From NCBI GenBank assembly GCA_019247975.1, contig JAFBAD010000312.1, positions 1-11,336 of the forward strand: a DNA stretch of 11,336 nt. Reading direction: 5' to 3'. The stretch's first letter is position 1, and each line of letters starts with the position of its first letter. A program made the translations under genes and the position numbers. The stretch is from Acidimicrobiia bacterium. Lineage in GTDB: Bacteria > Actinomycetota > Acidimicrobiia > Acidimicrobiales > Iamiaceae. Positions 1 through 5,715 of this stretch are shown piece by piece. The notes below the pieces were generated by a model. That model had not been told where the DNA came from. It saw nothing but the letters and a program-made list of their open reading frames with translations, and searched no databases.

Positions 1-751
1 CGACCTGACCGGAGATGCCGTTCGCCTCGTCCGAGGCCAACCAGCAGGCGACCGCGGCGACGTTCTCCGGCGCGAACCGGTCGAACCCCGACTCGTCGGG
101 TTGCAGCCCGCCCCCGCCCAGGCCTTCGGTCAGGCGGGTGCGGGCCACCGGCGCGATCGCGTTCACCCGGATGCCGAGCCGCTCGAGCTCGCGGGCCATG
201 ACCAGCGTCATCGAGGCGATGCCGGCCTTCGCGGCGGCGTAGTTCGACTGACCGGCGTTGCCGTACAAGCCGGACTCGCTCGCGGTGTTCACGATCGCGG
301 CACCGGCCGGGTCGCCGGTCTCCTTCACCTTCGCCCGCCAGCGCGCCGCGGCGTGGTGGGCGACCGCGAAGTGGCCTTTGAGGTGGACGTTGATGACCGA
401 GTCCCACTCCTGCTCGGTCATGCTGAAGCTCATCCGGTCGCGCAGGATGCCGGCGTTGTTGATCACGACGTCGAGCCGGCCGAAGCCGTCCCACGCCTGG
501 TTCACGAGCGCCTCGGCTCCGGCCCAGGTGGAGATGTCATCGGTGTTGGCCGCCGCGTCGCCGCCGGACGCGGTGATCTCGTCGACCACCTGCTGGGCGG
601 GGCCGGCGTCGGAACCCGACCCGTCCGCAGCACCGCCCACGTCGTTCACGACGACCTGCGCCCCTTCACCGGCGAGGAGCAGCGCCTCGGCCCGGCCGAT
701 CCCGCGACCTGCGCCGGTCACGAGCGCCACCTTGCCGTCGAACCTGCCCAC
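1..751 (-). CDS. SDR-family (HSD17B4-type) dehydrogenase, C-terminus cut by window edge
   Basis: NAD(P)-dependent short-chain dehydrogenase, probably oxidising a 3-hydroxyacyl-CoA or hydroxysteroid-type alcohol in the cytoplasm. From a GTG at 751, 250 codons stay open to the left edge, so the end lies outside. Seen in the sequence: the Rossmann motif TGAGRGIG at residues 12-19, NNAG at 98-101, and the catalytic Ser158, Tyr171 and Lys175 (SNYAAAK). The long loop after the second beta strand (NDVGG...) is typical of the SDR domain of peroxisomal multifunctional enzyme 2 and its bacterial relatives, which are usually about 300 residues, so perhaps 30-50 residues are missing. The GTG start is supported by a GGGAG ribosome binding site six nucleotides upstream. 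The gene is divergent from the crotonase-family gene at 822, and the palindrome at 776-795 lies between them. The family is sure; the substrate is unknown. Confidence 0.9.
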   Translation of the reverse strand, partial: MGRFDGKVALVTGAGRGIGRAEALLLAGEGAQVVVNDVGGAADGSGSDAGPAQQVVDEITASGGDAAANTDDISTWAGAEALVNQAWDGFGRLDVVINNAGILRDRMSFSMTEQEWDSVINVHLKGHFAVAHHAAARWRAKVKETGDPAGAAIVNTASESGLYGNAGQSNYAAAKAGIASMTLVMARELERLGIRVNAIAPVARTRLTEGLGGGGLQPDESGFDRFAPENVAAVACWLASDEANGISGQV

Positions 752-757
752 GTCGCT

Positions 758-762
758 CTCCC
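758..762 (-). promoter_or_regulatory. Ribosome binding site deciding the GTG start of the left-edge SDR
   Basis: On the minus strand GGGAG stands six nucleotides before the GTG at 751. No ATG with a comparable site lies nearby, and the SDR glycine motif begins at residue 12, the usual distance from the start in this family. Confidence 0.6.
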
Positions 763-775
763 GGGTCGGCGTCGA

Positions 776-795
776 ACCTGACACGGGCGTCAGGT
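776..795. promoter_or_regulatory. 20-bp palindromic operator, copy 1
   Basis: ACCTGACACGGGCGTCAGGT: perfect 7-bp arms ACCTGAC/GTCAGGT around a 6-bp spacer. It lies between the divergent starts at 751 (minus) and 822 (plus). It ends 14 bp before a likely -10 box at 810-815, so it would cover the -35 region of the plus-strand promoter, the usual position for a repressor site. The same arms recur at 5679-5698 and 10487-10506. Arm length and spacing fit a dimeric TetR-type regulator, which is inference. It does not match the published KstR (TnnAACnnGTTnnA) or KstR2 (AnCAAGnnCTTGnT) motifs. Confidence 0.75.
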
Positions 796-809
796 CGGAG
801 GTCCGACAC

Positions 810-815
810 TATTCT
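810..815 (+). promoter_or_regulatory. Probable -10 box giving a leaderless transcript
   Basis: TATTCT fits the actinobacterial TAnnnT consensus. Six nucleotides (816-821) separate it from the A of the ATG at 822, so transcription would begin at the start codon itself. No ribosome binding site precedes this ATG, which supports leaderless translation. The -35 region (about 787-792) falls inside the palindrome at 776-795. Confidence 0.55.
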
Positions 816-821
816 CGCCCG

Positions 822-1673
822 ATGGCTGCCGCCGAACCGACCGCCGACCCGCCGGACGTCGACGAACAGATCCGCTACGAGGTCGACGGCGGCATCGCCC
901 GGCTCACGATCAACGCCCCCGAGCAGGGCAACGCGCTGACCCCGGCGATGCGCGACCGGCTCGCAGACCGCTTCTTCGAGATCTCGGAGGACCTGCGGGT
1001 CCGGGCGGTCGTCCTGCGCGGGAGCGGCGACCGCCACTTCTGCACCGGCGCCGCGCTCGGCAGCGCGCAGCGCCCGAGCCCACCGAAGCCCGAAGGCGCG
1101 CCCGAGCGTGGCCCGGGCGACGTCGCCCGCTTGATCCGCACCGGCTGGCAACGGCTCGTCGGGTCGATCCTCGACTGCGAGCGGCCGGTGATCTGCGCCG
1201 TCAACGGCACGGCCGCGGGTGGCGGGATGCAGCTCGCGCTCGCGTGCGACATCGTCGTGATGGCCGACACCGCGAAGTTCATCGAGGTGTTCGTGCGGCG
1301 CGGGATCATGCCCGACGCCGGTGGCGCCTACATCCTCCCGCGCCTCGTGGGCCTCCACCGGGCGAAGGAGCTGCTGCTCCTCGGCGAGGACTGCTCTGCC
1401 GTCGAAGCCGACCGCATCGGCCTCGTGAACCGCGTCGTGCCGGCGTCCGAGCTGGACGCGACGGCCGACACGTTCGCGGCCAAGTTCCTCACCCTGCCCA
1501 CGCGAGCCGTCTCGCTCACCAAGAAGCTCGCCAACCGCAGCCTCGAGTCCAGCCGGGAGCAGAGCTTCAGCGACGAGGCCGACTTCCAGGAGCTCATCAG
1601 CGCGACCGCCGACATGGCCGAGGGCCTCGATGCCTTCCGCGAGCGCCGCTCCCCCGAGTTCAAGGGCTGGTAG
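822..1673 (+). CDS. Enoyl-CoA hydratase/isomerase (crotonase) family protein
   Basis: Crotonase-fold protein of 283 residues acting on an acyl-CoA; hydratase, isomerase or hydrolase activity is possible. Both oxyanion-hole segments are visible: FCTGA at residues 73-77 and GTAAGGGMQLA at 129-139. The two glutamates of classical hydratases (rat ECH Glu144 and Glu164) are absent: the first position is Gln137 and the second aligns with Phe157. The protein has Asp165 in MPDAGG followed by a PRLVG segment, resembling the PaaG-type isomerases whose catalytic acid is an Asp at this place. An insertion rich in Pro and Gly (about 80-100) follows the first oxyanion loop. The ATG at 822 is chosen because a -10 box stands at leaderless distance; the first 15 residues are low-complexity. 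First gene of a plus-strand run whose next gene begins 14 bp downstream. Confidence 0.88.
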   Translation: MAAAEPTADPPDVDEQIRYEVDGGIARLTINAPEQGNALTPAMRDRLADRFFEISEDLRVRAVVLRGSGDRHFCTGAALGSAQRPSPPKPEGAPERGPGDVARLIRTGWQRLVGSILDCERPVICAVNGTAAGGGMQLALACDIVVMADTAKFIEVFVRRGIMPDAGGAYILPRLVGLHRAKELLLLGEDCSAVEADRIGLVNRVVPASELDATADTFAAKFLTLPTRAVSLTKKLANRSLESSREQSFSDEADFQELISATADMAEGLDAFRERRSPEFKGW

Positions 1674-1687
1674 TCCCCGCCGGCGCC

Positions 1688-2461
1688 GTGGACGATGACG
1701 AGCCGCTGGTCGGCGGCATGGCGAACCCCGGAGCGGTGTTCCGCCGGGGCGACACGGTCATCCGCCCGGCGCCGCCGAGCGTTGCTGCACTGCACCCGTT
1801 CCTCGTGGAGCTGCGGGCCGCCGGCTTCACCGGCGCACCCGTGCCGCGCGGCCCCGTGGTCGACGGCCGTGAGCAGCTCGAGTTCATGCCGGGCGACGTC
1901 CCGCTGTTCCCGGAGCCCGCGTGGGCCTTCGCGGAACCGGTCCTCGTCTCGGTCGGCGCGCTGCTCCGCGACTTCCACGCCGCCGCCGGGCAGGTGACCC
2001 TCGACGGAGGTGCGCCGTGGTCGAGCGAGCTGGCCGACCCGCAGGGCGGACCGCTCCTCTGCCACAACGACGTGTGCCACGAGAACGTGGTGTTCGCCGA
2101 TGGCACGGCGCGGGCGATCATCGACTGGGACTTCGCCGCGCCCGGCCGACCGGCGTGGGACCTCGCGATGACCGCTTGGTACTGGGTGCCGATGCGGCCC
2201 GACGACACCGGTGACGGCCTCGACCGCTTCAGCCGCCTCCGCCTGCTCGCCGACGCCTACGGCCTCGACGACCGACCCGGGTTCATGGACGTGATGGAGG
2301 AAGCGGTCGGGGTGTGCCGCACGTTCGTCGCCAACCGGGTGGCCGCGGGTGAGCAGCTCTTCGTCGAGTCGCTGGCCCGCCACGACGGCTGGCCACGCTG
2401 GGACCGCATCCAGTCGTGGCTGGCGACGAACCACGAGCGCTTCACCGACGCGATGAGTTAG
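1688..2461 (+). CDS. Aminoglycoside-phosphotransferase-fold (APH/choline kinase-like) phosphotransferase
   Basis: Soluble protein of 257 residues with the APH kinase fold. The catalytic loop is visible as HNDVCHEN at residues 126-133 (Asp128 the catalytic base, Asn133 a metal ligand), followed by the second metal-binding motif DWD at 146-148. The N-terminal stretch EPLVGG...VFRRGDTVIRP resembles the start of a family of small actinobacterial phosphotransferases. This favours the GTG at 1688 over the ATG at 1718, which would remove the EPL-GG segment. Only 14 bp separate it from the crotonase gene, so co-transcription is likely, although no strong ribosome binding site is visible. The phosphate acceptor cannot be read from the sequence. 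Antibiotic resistance is only one possibility: many such proteins are of unknown function, and the acyl-CoA context gives no obvious role. Confidence 0.85.
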   Translation: MDDDEPLVGGMANPGAVFRRGDTVIRPAPPSVAALHPFLVELRAAGFTGAPVPRGPVVDGREQLEFMPGDVPLFPEPAWAFAEPVLVSVGALLRDFHAAAGQVTLDGGAPWSSELADPQGGPLLCHNDVCHENVVFADGTARAIIDWDFAAPGRPAWDLAMTAWYWVPMRPDDTGDGLDRFSRLRLLADAYGLDDRPGFMDVMEEAVGVCRTFVANRVAAGEQLFVESLARHDGWPRWDRIQSWLATNHERFTDAMS

Positions 2462-2503
2462 CCGGCTCGGCGCCGTCAGCACCGGCGATCGACGATGCCG
2501 AAC

Positions 2504-2507
2504 GGAG
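2504..2507 (+). promoter_or_regulatory. Ribosome binding site deciding the GTG start at 2513
   Basis: GGAG lies five nucleotides before the GTG at 2513. The ATG at 2495 would place this site inside the coding sequence and has no comparable site of its own. Confidence 0.6.
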
Positions 2508-2512
2508 ACGCA

Positions 2513-3094
2513 GTGCGGAAGCTCAAGGTCATCAACCACATGTCGCTGGACGGCGTGATCCAGAGCTCGCCGGAGGACGGGTTCCCGTACGCGGACTGGG
2601 GGGCGCCGTATCGGAGCCCGGAGGGACGCGACTTCATGCTCGAGGCCTACGGCGAGCGCTACGACGCGCTGATCGGACGGCGCACGTACGACATGTGGTC
2701 CACCTTCTGGCCGGGCATGCCGGCCGGCGACCCCTTCGGCGACCGGCTCCGGGCGGCGACCAAGTTCGTCGTCACCCACCGACCGGAGAGCCTGGAGTGG
2801 GGCCCGTTCGAGGCCGTGGGGCCGGACCTCGCCGAGGGCGTGCGCCGGGTCAAGGAGTCGGCGGGCCCGGATCTGGTGTGTTGCGGCAGCTCCACGCTGA
2901 CGTCGGAGCTGATCCGCCACGGCCTGGTCGACGAGCTGGTGCTGCCCATCAACCCCGTCCTCGTGGGCACGGGGAAGCGACTCTTCGCCGAAGGCACTCC
3001 CGGCCGCGCCTTCGAGCTCGCATCCACGACCGCCCTTCCTTCCGGCATCGTCGTCTGCGCCTACGCGCTCGGCGCGCCCCTGCAACCCGTGTGA
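2513..3094 (+). CDS. RibD C-terminal / dihydrofolate-reductase-like family protein
   Basis: Stand-alone reductase-fold protein of 193 residues related to the C-terminal (reductase) domain of RibD and to DHFR. Visible family features are the opening RKLKVINHMSLDGVIQ (residues 2-17), the central ALIGRRTYDMW segment, and the NADPH-binding stretch CCGSSTL at 123-129 followed by HGLVDELVLPINPVLVGTGKRLF. Members are widespread in actinobacteria and are often annotated as dihydrofolate reductase, but most have no proven substrate, so this is not claimed as the housekeeping DHFR or as a riboflavin enzyme. The GTG start at 2513 is supported by GGAG at 2504-2507. It lies 51 bp after the phosphotransferase gene, probably in the same transcript. 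It ends 9 bp from the stop of the convergent thiolase-fold gene. Confidence 0.88.
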   Translation: MRKLKVINHMSLDGVIQSSPEDGFPYADWGAPYRSPEGRDFMLEAYGERYDALIGRRTYDMWSTFWPGMPAGDPFGDRLRAATKFVVTHRPESLEWGPFEAVGPDLAEGVRRVKESAGPDLVCCGSSTLTSELIRHGLVDELVLPINPVLVGTGKRLFAEGTPGRAFELASTTALPSGIVVCAYALGAPLQPV

Positions 3095-3103
3095 GTCGGG
3101 CGG

Positions 3104-4312
3104 TCAGCGGCTCCGGGTGAGGAGGAACACGCCGGCGAGCGGGCCGCCGCCCGCGCCGGCGACCGCGACCTCGGGCTGCTTCGCGAGCTGGCGCTCGCCG
3201 GCCTCGCCCCAGAGCTGCAGGCACGCTTCGTGGAAGAAGCCGAAGCCGTGCAGCCGGCCGGCGGAGAGCTGGCCGCCGTGGGTGTTCAAGGGGATCTCGC
3301 CGTCGGGCGCGATGCGGCTGCCGCCCTCGAGGAACGGACCGCCCTCACCGTGCTTGCAGAACCCGAGCGCCTCGAGCCACGCCAGCGTGATGAAGCTGAA
3401 CCCGTCGTACAGCTCGGCGACGTCGACGTCGGCCGGCTTGAGGTCGGTGCGCTCCCACAACATCGCGGCGGCGTCGCGCAACGCCATCGTCGTCAGGTCG
3501 TCGAACTGGTCCCACGAGGGCCGACCCCGCAGCGCGGTGCCGAGCGCCTCGATCCGCACGGGCGGGCGGCGGAGGTCGCCGGCCCGGTCGGCGCGGCTGA
3601 TGATGAACGCGGTCGAGCCGTCGGCGGGGACGTCGCAGTCGTAGAGGCAGAGCGGCGTCGACACCATGCGGACGTTCATGTAGTCGTCCATCGACATCGG
3701 TTCGGTGTAGATCGCCTTCGGGTTCTTCGCCGCGTTGCGTCGCTCGGTGATGGCGATCTGGCCGAGCTGCTCGCGCGTCGTCCCGAACTCGTGGAAGTGG
3801 CGCTGCGCCATCATCCCGATCCAGTTGGCGGCGGACGGCGCGCCGTAGGGCAGCGTCCACTGCTGGAACCCGGTGGCGCGATAGCCGCCGCCTCCTCCGC
3901 CCCCCGTGGTCACCGAGGCCCGGCCCTTGTCGCCCTGCGCGGACGCCTCCCACACCGTGCGGAAGCAGAGGACGTGGTTGGCGAGGCCCGTTGCGACCGC
4001 GGCAACCGCGTTGGCCACCGCGCCGAGCTGGCCCGGCAGCTCGAGCCCGCCGGCGAACCAGTTGAGGTTCAGCCGCAGCGCGTCGTGCACCTCGGTGATG
4101 CCGACGCCGGAGAAACCGGGCGGGATGCCCATGTTCCCCGGATAGGTGGCGAGGCCGTCGATGTCCTCACGGGTGAGGCCCGCGTCCTCGATCGCTTCGA
4201 GCGACGCCTCGAGCGTGAGGTCGAGCGCCTCCCGGTAGATGCGCCGGCCGACCTGGGACTGGCCGACGCCGGCCACGACCGCCTTGCGCTCACCGATCTC
4301 GGCCGCCTTCAC
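3104..4312 (-). CDS. Thiolase-fold lipid-transfer protein (Ltp-like), probable aldolase or non-classical thiolase
   Basis: Protein of 402 residues with the SCP2-thiolase-like fold (N-terminal VAGVGQSQVGRR, family-type C-terminus). The classical catalytic residues are missing. The nucleophilic cysteine position falls in LELPGQLG (about residue 92, no Cys). The usual GHP is GRLHG (Arg353, His355). The C-terminal Cys-Gly loop reads AVAGAGGGPLAG. A conserved-looking AELYDGF (Tyr302) is present. Known: the steroid side-chain aldolase Ltp2 is a thiolase-fold enzyme with a repurposed active site that works with a DUF35 domain; here a DUF35 gene sits directly upstream. Inferred role: carbon-carbon cleavage of a beta-hydroxyacyl-CoA by retro-aldol reaction. 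The GTG at 4312 overlaps the DUF35 stop (GTGA, 4312-4309); the upstream ATG at 4357 would overlap that gene by 49 bases and lacks support. Seven consecutive glycines occur at residues 137-143. Confidence 0.85.
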   Translation of the reverse strand: MKAAEIGERKAVVAGVGQSQVGRRIYREALDLTLEASLEAIEDAGLTREDIDGLATYPGNMGIPPGFSGVGITEVHDALRLNLNWFAGGLELPGQLGAVANAVAAVATGLANHVLCFRTVWEASAQGDKGRASVTTGGGGGGGYRATGFQQWTLPYGAPSAANWIGMMAQRHFHEFGTTREQLGQIAITERRNAAKNPKAIYTEPMSMDDYMNVRMVSTPLCLYDCDVPADGSTAFIISRADRAGDLRRPPVRIEALGTALRGRPSWDQFDDLTTMALRDAAAMLWERTDLKPADVDVAELYDGFSFITLAWLEALGFCKHGEGGPFLEGGSRIAPDGEIPLNTHGGQLSAGRLHGFGFFHEACLQLWGEAGERQLAKQPEVAVAGAGGGPLAGVFLLTRSR

Positions 4313-4737
4313 GACGCAGCCTTCGCCGGCTCGGCCGGCTCGAAGAACGGGAGCCACACACCGTCGTAGTCCTCGAAGGTCACCCGCACCGGCATGCCGA
4401 TGCGCACGTCATCGGGCTCGCACCCGACGATGTTCGTGGTCAGCCGCAGGCCCTCCTGCTCGGGGAGCTCGACGATCGCGATGACGTAGGGCGGGTCGAG
4501 GTTCGGGTACCACGGCTGCCAGTTGACCGTGAACGTGTGCACGACCGCGTCGCCCGACGCCGCGGTCACCGACAACGAGCGGCTGAGGCACTGCGGGCAG
4601 ATCGGCGCGGGCGGGTGCAGCCACCAGCCGCAGTCGTCGCAACGGAGGAAGCGGAGCTCACCCTCGGCGCCGCCCAGCCAGAAGTGCTCGGTCTCCGGGA
4701 CGATCGCCGGGAGCACCCGGAACGGCTTCTCGCTCAT
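4309..4737 (-). CDS. DUF35 zinc-ribbon / OB-fold protein, partner of the thiolase-fold enzyme
   Basis: Protein of 142 residues. An N-terminal rubredoxin-like zinc ribbon is visible (Cys33, Cys36, Cys47, Cys50 in CDDCG...CPQC), followed by a beta-rich OB-fold region of about 60-130 (VVHTFTVNWQPW, PYVIAIVELPEQEG, GMPVRVTFEDYDG). In this family the OB-fold domain binds a thiolase-fold partner and may help hold the CoA substrate. In ChsH2 of the mycobacterial cholesterol pathway the same domain is fused to a MaoC-like domain and binds the aldolase Ltp2. Here it is free-standing. Its stop codon overlaps the GTG of the thiolase-fold gene by four bases, suggesting translational coupling and an obligate complex. 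It begins 8 bp after the stop of the upstream SDR gene. The ATG at 4737 is the only start that places the zinc ribbon at the normal distance. Confidence 0.9.
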   Translation of the reverse strand: MSEKPFRVLPAIVPETEHFWLGGAEGELRFLRCDDCGWWLHPPAPICPQCLSRSLSVTAASGDAVVHTFTVNWQPWYPNLDPPYVIAIVELPEQEGLRLTTNIVGCEPDDVRIGMPVRVTFEDYDGVWLPFFEPAEPAKAAS

Positions 4738-4745
4738 GCTGCCGC

Positions 4746-5663
4746 CTACTTCCGAGCGCTGTCCTGCGAGAGCCCGGACGGCATCACCATGCCGACGGTC
4801 TGGAGGTGCTGTCCGAGCGTCGCGTCGAACTGGTCCACCACGCCCTCGACGTCCCACCCGCCGTCGCGGTGCATCCACGCGATCTGCTTCGGGTGCTGGA
4901 AGAGCGTGTAGCTGAAGTCGGTGCGCCCGAGCACCTGACCGTTCACCCCGGCCGCCGCGTCGGACGCGAGGAACACGACGATCGGCGCGTTGAGCGCCGG
5001 GTCGAGGCTCGGCGGGATCTCGTCCTGGTCGGCCAGCGAGCCGGTCATGCGGGTCACGCCCGCCGGCGCGAGGGCGTTCACGCAGATGCCGTACTTGCCG
5101 AGCTCGAGCGCCCACACGAACGTCATGCCCATGATCCCGGCCTTGGCCGCGGCGTAGTTCGTCTGCCCGAAGTTGCCCCGCAGGCCGGCCGAGCTCGTGA
5201 TGTTGATGATGCGCCCCCAGCCCTGCTCCTTCATGTGCGGAGCGGCGTGGCGGACGATGTTGAACGTGCCCTTCAGGTGGGTGCCGATCACCGCGTCGAA
5301 GTCGCTCTCGTCCATCTTCACGAGCGTGCGGTCACGGACGATGCCCGCGTTGTTCACCACGATGTCGATCTGACCGAAGGCGTCGATGGCGGCCTGCACG
5401 ATGCGCCCGGCGCCGTCGAACTCGGCCACCGAGTCGCGCGCGGCGACCGCGGTGCCGCCCGCGTCCTCGATCGCGGCGACCACCTCGGAGGCCGGGTCCT
5501 CGGCGGTGTCGTCGCCCTGCAGCGACACGCCGATGTCGTTGACGACGACTGCGGCGCCTTCACGCGCCAGCGCGAGCGCGAACTCGCGCCCGAGGCCGCG
5601 ACCGGAGCCGGTCACGATCGCCACTCGTCCGTCCAGCAGGCGGGTTCCGTCTTCTGACGACAC
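4746..5663 (-). CDS. SDR-family (HSD17B4-type) 3-hydroxyacyl-CoA dehydrogenase-like protein
   Basis: NAD(P)-dependent short-chain dehydrogenase of 305 residues, resembling the dehydrogenase part of peroxisomal multifunctional enzyme 2. Visible: the TGSGRGLG cofactor motif at 18-25, NDIGVSLQGDD after the second strand, NNAG at 104-107, and the triad Ser157, Tyr170, Lys174. A C-terminal extension of about 60 residues (QHPKQIAWMHRDGGWDVEGVVDQ...) is a common feature of this subgroup. Probable role: oxidation of a 3-hydroxyacyl-CoA or ring hydroxyl to a ketone. It heads the minus-strand operon with the DUF35 and thiolase-fold genes, so the ketone or hydroxyl product likely feeds those enzymes. 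The GTG at 5663 is chosen because GAGGGA lies just upstream. An in-frame ATG at 5741 would read through the palindrome and into the divergent gene, and has no family-like sequence. Confidence 0.9.
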   Translation of the reverse strand: MSSEDGTRLLDGRVAIVTGSGRGLGREFALALAREGAAVVVNDIGVSLQGDDTAEDPASEVVAAIEDAGGTAVAARDSVAEFDGAGRIVQAAIDAFGQIDIVVNNAGIVRDRTLVKMDESDFDAVIGTHLKGTFNIVRHAAPHMKEQGWGRIINITSSAGLRGNFGQTNYAAAKAGIMGMTFVWALELGKYGICVNALAPAGVTRMTGSLADQDEIPPSLDPALNAPIVVFLASDAAAGVNGQVLGRTDFSYTLFQHPKQIAWMHRDGGWDVEGVVDQFDATLGQHLQTVGMVMPSGLSQDSARK

Positions 5664-5666
5664 TGT

Positions 5667-5672
5667 TCCCTC
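5667..5672 (-). promoter_or_regulatory. Ribosome binding site deciding the GTG start at 5663
   Basis: GAGGGA on the minus strand, with its GAGG core five nucleotides before the GTG at 5663. It rules out the longer reading from the ATG at 5741, whose first 26 residues would be translated from the operator region. Confidence 0.65.
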
Positions 5673-5678
5673 GCAGTA

Positions 5679-5698
5679 ACCTGACGCTGACGTCAGGT
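5679..5698. promoter_or_regulatory. 20-bp palindromic operator, copy 2 (longest arms)
   Basis: ACCTGACGCTGACGTCAGGT: the same perfect 7-bp arms and 6-bp spacing as copy 1. Here the symmetry extends outward: arms of ten bases (5676-5685 and 5692-5701, GTAACCTGAC against GTTACCTGAC) differ at only one position. It lies in the 52-bp gap between the divergent GTG starts at 5663 and 5716, so one bound dimer could control both operons. This is the most symmetric of the three copies. Confidence 0.8.
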
Positions 5699-5704
5699 AA
5701 CCAT

Positions 5705-5710
5705 AGGGAG
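5705..5710 (+). promoter_or_regulatory. Ribosome binding site deciding the GTG start at 5716
   Basis: AGGGAG lies five nucleotides before the GTG at 5716. An alternative GTG at 5710 overlaps this site and has no site of its own, so 5716 is preferred. Confidence 0.65.
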
Positions 5711-5715
5711 TGGAC

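Noticed and set aside
776..795. KstR or KstR2 operator
   Set aside because: The arms ACCTGAC/GTCAGGT and 6-bp spacer do not match the known KstR or KstR2 consensus sequences.
1328..3085. Long minus-strand open frame (585 codons) opposite the crotonase, phosphotransferase and reductase genes
   Set aside because: It is low in recognisable motifs, rich in Arg/His/Val repeats and lies opposite three genes with clear family motifs; long antisense frames are expected at this GC content.
3492..3498. GTCAGGT half site inside the thiolase-fold gene (also ACCTGAC at 4933-4939 and 3-9)
   Set aside because: The matching second arm at the 6-bp spacing is absent in each case, so these are chance half sites in coding sequence.
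4313..4357. Longer N-terminus of the thiolase-fold protein from an ATG at 4357
   Set aside because: It would overlap the DUF35 gene by 49 bases; the GTGA overlap at 4309-4312 is the usual coupling arrangement.
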